Below are positions 21,153 to 32,053 of a stretch of 64,000 nucleotides of DNA, piece by piece (position 1 is the stretch's first letter; each line of letters opens with the position of its first letter). This DNA comes from Ditylenchus dipsaci (taxonomy: Eukaryota > Nematoda > Chromadorea > Rhabditida > Anguinidae), in NCBI GenBank assembly GCA_004194705.1, contig SADC01000186.1, positions 186,001 to 250,000 on the forward strand. The letters run 5' to 3'. Below the pieces are notes generated by a model. That model saw only the letters and a list, made by a program, of their open reading frames with translations. It was not told the DNA's origin and did not search any database. A program made the position numbers and the translations under genes.

Positions 21153-21283
21153 CTGAAATTTTGCTTTTATATTTTTAATTTTTCAACTTTTGGCGCTACT
21201 CGGTTGTAAAACTCCCACCTCAATAGCTACTCGGGAATACCGATCCCTCTTCCTATTCTCAAACTACTCGCTCAAGACCTCAC

Positions 21284-21780
21284 CTGGATGACTAATAATT
21301 CTTTCATCAATAGCACCATGAAACAACTCAGGTATTTTTACATTTTGCTGATCCAAATGAATAGCTGCTGAAGTTCAGCCACTAGTTTGGCATGGTCATT
21401 GTTTTTAAAGGCGGTCATGGCTGATTGCATGTGTTCCCAAATTTTGAGCACTCTAGTAGCTGTGACAGATCCTCGTTTGGCCCTTTCACTAACCACAGCA
21501 AAATGCTCTTGGTAGTTGAGCAAGTCAGCTTCCGGTGGAATTAGTGGAAATACTGATTGCAACCACAAGTCATCTATAGCCTTTGGAGACTGGTTCAACT
21601 GCTCCAGTTTATTAGCAGCTTGTAAATTGCCAAGAGATGCAGCCCGCTTTAGCCAAACCATGCTTGTTGCATGTCTTCAGCCGAGGCGAATACGGACCCA
21701 GTTCCACGAGCACCGAAATAACAGTCAGCCAAGTTGAGCATTGCTGGAACATCTTCTTGTTGAGCGCCCATTTTAAGATG
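21284..21780 (-). CDS. Sel1-like repeat exon of the HEPN-TPR-Sel1 gene
   Basis: The exon starts after TTTTTTCAG and ends CATCCAG|GTGAGG. It encodes QQEDVPAMLNLADCYFGARG followed by MVWLKRAASLGNLQAANKL, a typical Sel1 unit (A...L...Y..G.G....A..WL..AA..G...A). A less repetitive helical part follows (DLWLQSVFPLIPPEADLLNY, ERAKRGSVTATRVLKIWEHM), then IPELFHGAIDERIISHP in another frame. Sel1 repeats form a superhelix for protein binding. One-base shifts occur at about 21662 and 21345. Confidence 0.55.
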
Positions 21781-21784
21781 CTGA

Positions 21785-23004
21785 AAAAATAGTTTCATCT
21801 AAATTACGCGACCGTTCTGTCACTGGAGCTGGGCAAAAACAGTCTCTTTATGCCTTTTTATCAAGAGTCTTGCTCGAGATCACTCGAAAGTAGCTCTGGA
21901 TGCATAAAAAAGCATGCATACCAGAGTTTCGCCTAGTTAACAAAGTTGAAAATACCTCAAAGTTTGACTAGAAAAACGTAAACTTATTTAGTCTTATTTA
22001 GTCCAGGTGGCGGATTTCAAATTTTTTCGTAAATGAAAACGTTGATATCCGACATTTTTCTAAATTAAAACCAGATTTTTTGAAAAAGGTAATTTTGACT
22101 AAAATCTGACTTTTTGCTTTGGGGGACCAAGGTAAATCAAGAGTTTGGTCAAATTTTAGTCATAATTTTTATTCGAAAAATTGTTTTTTTTATTAAGAAA
22201 AGTTTTGGAAATCAACGTTTTTAGGATATAAAATTTATTTAAGAAACGTTCGAATATGGTTTACGAAAAATTATGAATCCCGAACCAAATAAGTGCCGAA
22301 AAATGAGCTCTCTACTAATATGACTTCCACAGGGTGTAACAAGAATTTTGGCCACTTTTGAATGCCATAAGTTTTGCTACAGTTGTATTTCGGATTTCTG
22401 TGAACGCAGATCGACTTAATTTTACTGGGCAATTTTCAGGTAGACAAAGTGAAAAACACTTAAACTGGTAAAACATGAGACTAGAAAATAATGGAACTTG
22501 TAAAAAGTGTTTCCAAAAACATCAAACTCAATATTCTATGAACTGGGGAATTGAGTTTCATAAAACATGAAACCTGCGAAAATGAGTTTTGAAAAACATG
22601 GAACTCGTAAATTTGCTTGACTAACTGTAGTAATTACTAGGGACAACAGGCGCCTAACGGCGCCTCTATGGTATTTTGAATAAATATAATCTGTCACATA
22701 CCCGCCGACTACGACTTCTTGCGAAACCTGCTCCTAGTTACCCTCTTCCTGAAAACCTCCTACTGCCTACAGATTTTTCGCCACCCTCCTCCTCGGGTGC
22801 TTCCTGCTGGTTGGGGAATTCCCACGCAGTTGCGGCCCCACCCTGGTGGTTGTGGGGTGTCCACGTGTTTCGGGACCCATTCCGGTGATTGAGAGGTGTC
22901 CACAGTGTTCAAACCTCATCTTGGCGGTTTGAGCCGTGTACTCGAGCCGTGTACTCGAGGTAACCGGAGAGATAGCAGACATAAGTTTACAAAAATGGTA
23001 AAAA
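21785..23004. other. Intronic repeats: half-core fragment, AAACATG repeats, GC-rich GGCGCC-type segment
   Basis: 21825-21930 is a poly-C family half-core. 22440-22620 repeats AAACATGRAACT-type units. 22645-22930 is unusually GC-rich for the window (pyrimidine-rich, then GGTGTCCAC units) and starts GGCGCCTAACGGCGCC, like the motif at 61505-61525. No gene was recognised. Confidence 0.4.
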
Positions 23005-23665
23005 GTTGGGTTTGTACTAAGACAACTACCAAAATCCAGGCTGAAATCCACCATCTCCAATTTGGAGGGCAGGAAAAAATTTTAGAAGCCACTTCAATTA
23101 TACGTGCTTGAAAAAAAACTAAGATATTGTACTTAAGTGTTCCAGTAATTTATTTTACATGGATTTGCAAAACATGGCAGAAAATCACGCTTGAAACACA
23201 AAAATTCACCCCAAATCGAGTCTAAAATCCACCACCTCAAATTTGGAGGGCAGAAAAAAACTTTTGAATTCACTTCAATAATACTTGTTTGTGCTTAAAA
23301 AATTCTAAGATGTTGAACTTGAGTGTTCAGGTGAGATATGCAGCATAGATTACAAAAAATGACGTAAATGGGCACCATACGAAAATCCACCTTGAATCCG
23401 GTCAAAATTCACCACCTAGAATTTGGAGGGCAAGAAAAAAATGTTTTAGAAGCCACTCCGATTATACGCATTTGTGCTCGAAAGAAAGCGATCATGTTGT
23501 ACTTGACTGTTCCAGTAATATATTCTGCATGGATTCGCAAAACATGGCAGTAAATCAAGCTTGAACACAAAAATTCACCCTAAATCGAGGCTAAATCAAC
23601 CACCTCCAATTTGGAGCGCAAGAAAAAAAATTTCAGAAGCCACTTCGATTATACGTGTTTGGAAT
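23005..23665. repeat. Tandem repeat of ~180-190 bp, about 3.6 copies
   Basis: The landmark AATTTGGAGGGCA recurs at about 23057, 23237, 23419 and 23609 (GAGCGCA in the last), each followed by AGAAGCCACTTC-like and ATTATACG-like blocks. This is a satellite-like array inside an intron of the long minus-strand gene. Confidence 0.75.
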
Positions 23666-24906
23666 ATTGTAGCGCCGGCACAGGCGGCGTTTTTTGCGGC
23701 AGTGCAATTATATTCTCAACCATTGTGAGATTCAGACATACGGGGAGACCCACAGAAAGACCATTGAAATAATGTGTGGTTCACACAAAAACCGGTCAAC
23801 AAAGGATAATCGAACAACTAAATCTGAGTTTTTGGGTTGGTCCATAAGTTCGCGGTTGGTCATACACCCTTGCAAGGTCTCTGCACGCGTTTCACAATTT
23901 TTTGTAATAAATGTCACTTAAAGGCGCATGATCGCGCCCGATGGAATAATTCTTGCATTTCAAATTGGCGGGTACCAGGCACGCCAGAGATTTGAATTTC
24001 AAAATCGTTTTTGAAATCGTTTTGAATGTTTTGTTCTAGCATGCCGAATTTCTGGTGTGCTCATGACTGTATTGACTGTAATGGCTGAAATCATTGGAGT
24101 CTAAAGGTGTCAGTCCTTTTTATGGTTACTATGTTGACAATGATTGATTCTTACGCATTTTCAGACTCTACATGGGTAGATAAGAATAGGACGTCTCACA
24201 TTAGATAAGTTTTTATCATATTTTCTGCCGTCTTCTGCTTTTTTTTTCTTGTGTATTTTAGGTGCCTGCAAATGGATTTCACAAGATCAAGCTATGAAGT
24301 GGAATGAATTTCCTGTGCCGAATATCTCTATGAGGTTTCTATGCGTGCCTAGGTGTGTTTTTCAGTTGCCAGTTTCTACATAATGGTAACACTACTGACT
24401 TTTAGGCTCTACTTAGACGACTGAGTTCTGGGGTCCTTTATTAGATAAGTTTCTCTTATATTTTGGCCGTCCATTGCTTTTCTTCTCTTGTTTGTTTTAG
24501 GTGCCTCCAAATAGATGGAAAAGAAGAAGGATGAGCAATGAAATCAGTCTATCTAGACGTCGTCTTTATTGTGCCATGTACCTGTAAACAGCTGAGAAAT
24601 AAAATCATCTTTATTCATGGTTCTTTGTAATTATTTTACAGTGAAGTGGAGGTATTTTATTTATTTCCCTTCCTGGCATGCCAAATCAGGTTACTTCAAA
24701 GTGCCGGTTCAATTTGAGCGTCGGTATAATGGAGTGCTGGTTCTTTTCTAATTCTTTGCTGGCGAAACAAATCAGGCTCCTTCAGAGTGCCAGCTTACTA
24801 AGGGTGTCGGTTTATCGAAAGTTGGCTGTAACCTCTTTTGTAATTCGATTCCTGCCTCTCAGTTCAAAAAATTGGCTTCACCTATAATTGTGTCGCAGCT
24901 ATATTT

Positions 24907-25127
24907 TTACAAGGGAAAAATAATTTTACCGGTTTTTAGTGCCAAAATGAGGTCTGTATTATGGTCTGTGTTATTCTCAAACGAAAGTAGTTTTCGATAG
25001 TGATATGAATATTTTCTATGAATTCCTGTTGATGATGATATCGTCCCATCAGCTGCAACGTGGACACATGTAGTATTTTCTTGGGGCAAAGATAGAGCTT
25101 CGTCGCCTCATCAATTGTCAATGTCAA
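24907..25127 (-). pseudogene. Unidentified coding-like remnant inside the TTAA foldback
   Basis: Two overlapping minus-strand frames look like one protein with a single-base shift: LTIDEATKLYL in one and ENTTCVHVAADGTISSSTGI with LLSFENNTDHNTDLILALKT in the other, ending near a CCG|GTAAAA donor-like site. No family was recognised. It may be a captured host exon or the degraded gene of the element. Confidence 0.25.
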
Positions 25128-25283
25128 TTGTCATGTCAAAATTTCTCGTACTATATCTCACAATTTTATTTTAAAATCTTCCTGTTTGGTCTTGAAAGTG
25201 TCAAAAGACGCATCTAGAATCCTAAAGAATTTAGAGTGATCGTTGATTTACTAGCAAGCAGCAGACACACGGCTTCAGTTATA

Positions 25284-25464
25284 CAGTCGACTTCCTCTAT
25301 AACGGACGCTGGGGACTTATCTCAGATATCCTTTACAGAAATAGTTCGTTATGGCGGGGGTGCTTTACATAGAGATCAGGCCTGACTTCAACCAACTCCA
25401 AAAAGTTGGCCCATCACAGAGAGAGTTCATTATATCGAGTCTACGCGGTACAGAGATTTGACTG
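25284..25464. mobile_element. TA-flanked pogo-like MITE
   Basis: Starts TA|CAGTCGACTTCCTCTATAAC and ends AGAGATTTGACTG|TA; 181 bp, no coding capacity. It is nested in the loop of the 23922-26310 element and is therefore younger than that loop. Confidence 0.7.
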
Positions 25465-26314
25465 TACTTCCGATTCATAGAGAACCGCCAATCGGAATGT
25501 CCTTGACGCCTGCATATGTTGGCGTGTACACTATCAGCAATGCAACGTAAAAGCTACGAATTTCGTTCCAAGCTCCAGAAAAAAACAAGGTGGATGAAGC
25601 GTAACATTTTTTTTTATGATTTATTTATTCAAAAAAATAACCATTGCAGAAGATAAACGAATTATTATTTCGAGAATATATAATTCTGACTTTGGTTTCT
25701 TCCATTCTTTTGTTAATCCTAAGGAGGCACCTAAAACAAACAAGAGAAGAAAAGCAATGGACGGCCAAAAATATAAGAGAAACTTATCTAATAAAGGACC
25801 CCAGAACTCAGTCGTCTAAGTAGAGCCTAAAAGTCAGTAGTGTTACCAATTATGTAGAAACTGGCAACTGAAAAACACACCTAGGCACGCATAGAAACCT
25901 CATAGAGATATTCGGCACAGGAAATTCATTCCACTTCATAGCTTGATCTTGTGAAATCCATTTGCAGGCACCTAAAATACACAAGAAAAAAAAAGCAGAA
26001 GACGGCAGAAAATATGATAAAAACTTATCTAATGTTAGACGTCCTATTCTTATCTACCCATGTAGAGTCTGAAAATGCGTAAGAATCAATCATTGTCAAC
26101 ATAGTAACCATAAAAAGGACTGACACCTTTAGACTCCAATGATTTCAGCCATTACAGTCAATACAGTCATGAGAACACCCAGAAATTCGGCATGCTAGAA
26201 CAAAACATTCAAAACGATTTCAAAAACGATTTTGAAATTCAAATCTCTGGCGTGCCTGGTACCGCCAATTTGAAATGCAAGAATTATTCCATCGGCGCGA
26301 GCATGCCCCTTTAA

Positions 26315-27386
26315 ATTTGACAGATGGATACAATACAATTTTCGAAATTTCAACAAACTTTTTTGATAGGTTTCCAAATTGAAATTTCGTGTTTTATTTC
26401 AATTATGAAACCCATTGATAAATGGGCTCTAATTTTATCTATCAAATTTTGAGTTTGAAACCCATCTGTCAATTTTTTAATGACATTTATTATTGAAAAC
26501 TTATGAAACCCATGCAGAAACCTTGCGAGGAGTGTTTAAGCAACCGCGAACTTACGGTTGTAGCCAATATTTCTATTAGATATACCCTTCTTTACAGTAG
26601 AGACAGAAAGTTTGGACCAAGCAAGATTCCAAGACAATGACGGACGGAAATTCGACCCTAGTACCCAAATTTAGGTCCCAGACCCGGGAAATATCCGTAA
26701 ACTCTTTATTAGTCACGACTTCCGTACGCTGGCCTACCCCAAGCCTAAGGGCTAAGCCTAAACTTGTTGTTTGCTAAGGTAGTTACAGCTATTTTATAAG
26801 GTCGGAATGTTGGGGGGAGGTATTTGCTACTAGCGCCCGAAATTCTAACCAAGACCAAGATTTTCGAAAACGGCCAAGCAAGCTCTTGACCGAGATCTTA
26901 GCCAAAAGCCAAGATTAAAATATATAAATTTTTATAGCGGAACACGTGGCCTGTATGATTTTTTATGTCTCCCAGTACTTCATATTGTGCTATTTATATT
27001 GTTTACGTGTGTTTCATGGTCTTAGCACTTTAGATTAGTTCTATTTGGAAGATTGGTCTTTTCTCAAAGATTTCCGGAAGTGAAGCTTAGTGTGAAGCTT
27101 GCCAAAAAATTATCAAGATGACAAACCATAAACTAATATGCTGTTTGTGCACGCTAAGACTCTTGCCGAATATGTTACTAAGGTGAAGGAAATTCGACAG
27201 TAGCAGTCATCTGTGAAGAATTCAATGGAACAGTTTGCAAAAATTCTGCCAACGTGGATCAGTGAACAATGCAGTCGAAAAGAAAAGTCACCGTTTTTTC
27301 ATAGATGGAAAAACAGGTCCTTTCGACTAAAGTATTTGGGGTTTATAGAGTATATGGCCTGTTCACAAAAATCACGAATTAATAAA
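26315..27386. other. Intronic/non-coding with one poly-C family fragment
   Basis: 26340-26530 has GAAACCCAT-type short repeats. 26680-26848 is a copy of the second subtype of the poly-C family (GTACGCTGGCCTACCCC...GCTACTAGCGCC). 26880-27380 shows nothing recognisable. Confidence 0.45.
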
Positions 27387-28137
27387 TCACAAATCCCCCT
27401 TTTGTTTGAAAACAACGTTGTTTGAATCTCCCATTTGTTGAACGGATTTTATGTGAGTCTCCCATATGACGGTATCTTCCAATGGTTGAAGATCCTTTGG
27501 TTGCAGATGCATAGCACCATTTTCGCGGCTTTCGAAAAGCCTATGCAGCAGAACGACCACTAGAGCGAGATGTAAAAAAACCGTCGGTCTACTACTAGAC
27601 AGAATGCAGTAATTAAGTATAAAAATTACCATGAAAGCGGTTTCTAGTGATCGCTTCACTCCTGTTCCATTTTGGTAGAGTAACCCAAGATTGTTGGCAG
27701 AAGGCCCATAGTTATTGTCGACCGCTTTTTGATACCATTCAGCAGCCAGTTTTACGTTTTTTGGAACCCACACGCCATTTTCATACCACAAGCCCAGACT
27801 ATGTTGAGCTGCTGCAACACCCATTTTGCCGAAAATTGTGTTTGTAGGCATTTCAGCAGCCTTCTTCAACCACATCAAAGAGGTTTTCATATCGCATTGA
27901 ACCCATGTCCTCTTGCATAGAGTAAAGCCAAGTAGTACATGCCTTCAGGATTTCCACCAGTTGCAGCCTTCACAAAATAATTAGCAGCTTTGGCGTAATC
28001 CTGAAAATCACTGACTATTTTTTGAGTAATACCGTAAATTTTCAATAAAAGAGCACCCCTTAACACGCCCATGTCTAAATTTAGGACCGGCAGCTTCTAG
28101 TGCAAAATTTAACAACGAGTTCGAATCTGAAAGCTGT
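27387..28137 (-). CDS. Sel1-like repeat exons of the HEPN-TPR-Sel1 gene
   Basis: A candidate exon at 28137-28044 encodes SNSLLNFALEAAGPKFRHG. After TTTTCAG the exon from 28001 encodes DYAKAANYFVKAATGGNPEG and MYYLALLYARGHG. With a shift it continues MKTSLMWLKKAAEM, AAAQHSLGLWYENGVWVPKN, VKLAAEWYQKAVDNNYGPSA and NNLGLLYQNGTGVKRSLETAF, so three to four consecutive Sel1 units. An intron (GTATGG...CTCTAG, about 27632-27562) follows, and the last part to 27387 loses the repeat pattern. Sel1 arrays build curved scaffolds, for example in ER-associated degradation adaptors. The repeat class is clear; the exact frame joins are not. Confidence 0.6.
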
Positions 28138-29182
28138 TTTGCGAAAAAACCCTAATTTTGTCCCTTAGACCCGCAAAACTCGAAATAACATACGCCTTTT
28201 TAGGATTTAAGGATTTAATGACAATATTATCTAGTGTCAACCATCAAAATTGTAATCCTTGCGGTATTTAGCACTAGACTTTCGGATCAGAATCGACAAA
28301 AGACTTAAAAATTTAGGTAAAAAATTCTGAACCTTAAGCCGCAACTTATCGGGTGTATCTTATATGGAGCGATGACTGGCTCATATCATAGCTCACAAAA
28401 CTTCTTAATACCAAATGCCACTATTTCTGCGCAATTCCATCCGTAGCCGTTTTCCAAGTTGCTCTGTATTCAGCTCTCACAGAGCTTTCTTTTGGTGTAT
28501 GACTTTCTTTTATAGATCAGGGGGTGGTCGTGCCTTTTTGTATAGATGTGTTAGAAAAAATGACTAATATGCAATAGGTATGTTAAAGTATGCTACAAAC
28601 ACTTTTCTTCTTGATTTATGGGTGCTCTTCTATTAGAAGCTAACATTAGAGTATATATCACCTGTTTTACTCCACCGCTTCCGTCTCGGTGTTTAAGGCA
28701 TCAAGTATACCACCTACAAAATTAGATCAAAATTTAATAGTTTTCAATGTTTCAGAAAGAAAAAGTGATTTTAACTTCTATCAGAAATGTTACGGAATTT
28801 CCATGCATGTGATTGTGTCCAATTTTGAAAGACATAATCTGTAAGAATGGACCACCTATCAAGAGGTAGGCCATGCAAAAAAAAATGCCGTTGAGCTTTT
28901 TTTTTTGATGAGAAAATCTTGAGAACTTGTAACCTTGAAAATGACTCTAAATTAAGAAACAGCTTAAAATGGTACATTATGGTGTTTCAAAATGATATAA
29001 AATGAGCTTTTGGGCTGTCTAGCTAAAATAAAAAAGAGTCCGAAAAATATCGCAAAAAACAGTTTGACGTGACATACTTGCAAAATAATTCTGTTACCAG
29101 ATTCATGTTCAGCGTGGTCTATTTACTAGAGAAGCTGCTCTTTGAATTAAAAAGTCACTGTCAAAAAAACAAAAAACATTCG
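28138..29182. other. Intronic/non-coding
   Basis: AT-rich. 28345-28380 resembles a pogo-type end (GGGTGTATCTTATAT) and 29100-29160 resembles part of the 4115-5132 foldback. No exon was found. Confidence 0.35.
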
Positions 29183-29345
29183 GCGCTACTTGGATATATC
29201 CACCCCTCCCGCCAATCAACTTTTTTTATATGTTCCCAAACACCCTATATCGACCTAAAATGGCCTCAGGACTTCGAAAAAGACATTATTTTTAAGTTCT
29301 GGTCAATAAAAATTGAGCTTTGGGACCACCTAAAAGCACCCAAGA
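29183..29345. repeat. Left end of a poly-C foldback-family copy, truncated
   Basis: It starts GGCGCTACTTGGATATATCC, continues CACCCTATATCGACC and GTCAATAAAAATTGAGC like the left arm of 62985-63680, and stops after GAGCTCATAAAAG. Confidence 0.6.
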
Positions 29346-29458
29346 GCTCATAAAAGTTAAGAAAATACAAAAACAGCTTTGCTAAATATCGACTCTGCAC
29401 AGAGATACAAACCTTCGAAGTTGAGAGGGAGACTCTATCAGATATAAAGTGGTATATA

Positions 29459-29627
29459 CAGTCGACGCTCTCTATACGATACTCTTTACATAAAATACGC
29501 TCTTTATGAGATAGCTTAAAAACTAGATCGTTCGGTTTATCAACAAAAATTTCCACATAAGATACGCTCTCCATAAGATGCCTCTCAGACCGCTCCTCAG
29601 GGGTATCGTAAAAAAAGCGTCGACTAT
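29459..29627. mobile_element. TA-flanked pogo-like MITE
   Basis: Left end CAGTCGACGCTCTCTATACG; the right end is its inverse with ACGCTCTCCATAAGATG units inside. 169 bp, non-coding. Confidence 0.6.
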
Positions 29628-29734
29628 AATACAAAAAGTGTAAAAGTCGAAACCGGTGTAGGTGAAATGACGTCAGAGTAGGAAGGAGGGGGTGTGGGCT
29701 TTAAATAAATATATGGTTACTTCTATTTTCCTAC

Positions 29735-30243
29735 CTAAAGTAGGAATGTTGTGAAACTTCCTTGTCCTTTCTAAGAAATCATCTACAGAGATTCCGAAAT
29801 GGCTGCTGACCATTTCATATTGTTCTTCTTCAGTAGGCAGTACTCTTTGGTAATCGTCTTGTCGGTCTTTTTTTACCTATATCATATTCCACACTGCTCA
29901 ACTCTATTGCACTTGTTTGTTGGTAGGATTCAAGGCTAGCGCAGTACTCAGTAATGTCTTCGCCTTTTTTAGCTTCCCAATTTTAAATTGTGCTCGCCCT
30001 AGACGGTAGTAGCCCGCCACCAGGTAGGTCGCATCATTACACATTGTTTGGCATATTCGACAGCTTTTTTGACAAACTCCGGAGTGTCCAGCAAGAGATA
30101 AGAAGCACTAATATTGGAATAAATAATTGGTTGTTGCTCAGTTCCAACAGATTCGAATTTCAAGATTTCTTTGTAGATGGAAATGGCTTCCCCATATCTA
30201 AAAAACTGATAATAATTCGGGTGACCTGGATAGCTTCACAGAG
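29735..30243 (-). CDS. TPR exons of the HEPN-TPR-Sel1 gene
   Basis: After an ATGCAG acceptor near 30244 the minus strand encodes RYGEAISIYKEILKF, TEQQPIIYSNISASYLLLDT and FVKKAVEYAKQCVMMRPTWW. With a one-base shift near 30015 it continues GYYRLGRAQFKIGKLKKAKT and LLSTALALNPTNKQVQ. This is a clear pair of tetratricopeptide units (Y-N...A-S-Y-L...A...A..C....P..W..GYYRLG.A). It continues DDYQRVLPTEEEQYEMVSSH and ISVDDFLERTRKFHNIPTL to a GTAGG donor near 29738. TPRs mediate protein-protein contacts. Its position between the HEPN exon and the Sel1 exons on the same strand supports a single gene. Confidence 0.6.
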
Positions 30244-31484
30244 TTGCACGCTGCATAGATGTTAGAAACTTTTTTGAATTTCCGCCTTTTTAAAGCTTAT
30301 TTTTTTGAACTGTAGGTTCAAACTAGAATTCTTGAATAAAAAAGTTTCTAGCAAAATTTTCTGGCCTTGCATTTGAAGAAATTTTAGCCGGCAAAATTTT
30401 TTTAACTTTTGAATTCAGTGTTCTTTGGCTTTTCAAGGCACACTTTTGAGCTGCTTTTTACCCTGAGGCCTTATTATCAATACTTCGGTGGCTAAAAGTG
30501 GAATATCTTAGAGCTTAATTTACATTTCAAAAAAGTGGTTTTTTATGAACGAAAATAGAGATTTTCATCTACATATTTTGTTATAATCGTCTAGATTGCT
30601 GGTTTGTAGCCTAGATTATACAGTCAAAACTCTTATTAACGTAACTCCAAGGTACCGGTTTCAGAGTTACGTTAATAAGATTCTACGTTAATCAGAGTTT
30701 ACGTTTTTGGGAGCATAGTTTTTTCTTCCCTACCCTAGTTTACGTTAATGAGATTTTCTCATAGAATAAAATTTTTATTGACAAAAATTCTGAACAAAAG
30801 TACCACTCAGACTGTAAAATAATCTAGTTTCTAGGCTCAACGCGCTGCGCGCGCCGTCATTATTTTTATTTTTATTTTCCTAGTGGCTTTATTTTTGTAG
30901 TTGCTTTTAAATAAATGAAAAACACGTAAATTTCAATTCTTATTTTTGTTGAATTGATTTTTTGTGATAATGGTTGTTTTCACGTCGATTTCTACTTGTA
31001 TCAAGGCTCGGGTCTTTCCTTATCAATGAAGTTTTACGTTATTTTGAGACAAGTCTCATTATTTGTTAGAATTTTTTTTATCAAAATCTCATTTTTTCAT
31101 CTCCGAAAGAGCATGAGTGCCCTGGAATTTCCTGATCATTAAACTTTTATACGGATTTTCAACTTGCTTTCCAACAAACCCATACATAAAATTGAATCCT
31201 AAGCCTTATTTTATTAAAAATCAAGTTGAGCAATCCATACAGAAGTGTAATGACTAGGAAAAATTTTGAATTCCCGGGCACCACCTCTTATTATCGTTTG
31301 AATCGACTGAGCCACCTAGCTGCATTCGTCATGTGAGTTAAGAATTTTCCAGATTGATCGACTTGACGTAATAACTCATCAATCTGAACGACAATAAATA
31401 AAACCGAAAAAGGGGTACATGTTGGTATAAAAAATACACTAACATTCATATTATGTTATTTGATTTTATAAAAAGATGCTGGAT
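30244..31484. other. Large intron, repeat remnants
   Basis: 30621-30760 starts TA|CAGTCAAAACTCTTATTAAC with several ACGTTAAT(A/G)AGA units, a decayed pogo-like MITE lacking its right end. The rest shows no exon or known repeat. Confidence 0.45.
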
Positions 31485-31822
31485 TCAAAAAGGCATGCTC
31501 GCCGCCGATGAGAGTATTTTGAAAAGCGGATACCAGGTCAATTCAAACGACAATTAAAATTTTGCATTTAGGTAAAAGTCAAGAAAAAGTGTTGCTTTCA
31601 ACGGGAATTGAGCCGACGACCAACTAATACAGTACTCCGCCACTTACCACTGAGCCACCCATATTGTTAGGTAATGCAAGTGTGTTTCATTACTTATCAC
31701 AAAAAGGTACGCGATTAAATAATTTAAATAATAATTTGTATTTTAAACTAATTATTTTTTGAATTGACCTGGTACCCGCCCTTTGAAATATTCCCATCGG
31801 CGGCGAGCACGCCTTTTTAAGT
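31485..31822. mobile_element. MITE with GCTCGCCGCCGATG ends and a tRNA-like core
   Basis: Left AAAAAGGCATGCTCGCCGCC and right GGCGGCGAGCACGCCTTTTT are inverses, with GATACCAGGTCAATTCAAA/TTTGAATTGACCTGGTACC just inside. It belongs to the family whose largest copy is 23922-26310. It contains the tRNA-like sequence at 31593-31660. Confidence 0.65.
31593..31660 (-). other. tRNA-like sequence (box A and box B)
   Basis: Read on the minus strand it has TGGCTCAGTGGTAAG (box A) and GGCTCAATTCCC (box B) about 35 bases apart. Acceptor and T stems do not pair fully, so it is a tRNA-derived relic, not a functional tRNA. Confidence 0.45.
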
Positions 31823-32053
31823 TATTTGGTGCTAGATTAAGTGCGGTAATTTGGTTGTACATTTTAATTTGATCCCAAAAATGGCTGAAAAGCGTAAATA
31901 AATGGTTTTTTAAATTTGTTCGGACAAAAATTGCAAAAAACAGCAGGGTAGACCAAGGCATGTTTTTTCAAGACCAACAAAGGCGCAATTAGAGCCGACT
32001 AAGCGAAACCAAAGTCATACCAAAAATTTCTTAATTTTGTTTGTAGGACTCAC

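Larger units (their letters stand above)
23922..26310. mobile_element. 2.4-kb TTAA-flanked foldback element
   Basis: TTAA stands at 23918-23921 and 26311-26314. Arms 23922-24508 and 25723-26310 are inverted and nearly identical over about 587 bases, starting AGGCGCATGATCGCGCC. The interior contains two ~100-bp direct units (24660-24870), a coding-like minus-strand segment (24907-25127) and a pogo-like MITE (25284-25464). No transposase was recognised. The GCATGCTCGCCGCCGATG-like end recurs at 31485-31822, 34715-34860, 38155-38195 and 53698-53790. Confidence 0.7.

Noticed and set aside
29990..30265. 91-codon plus-strand open frame
   Set aside because: The opposite strand carries clear TPR units; the plus frame is its shadow.
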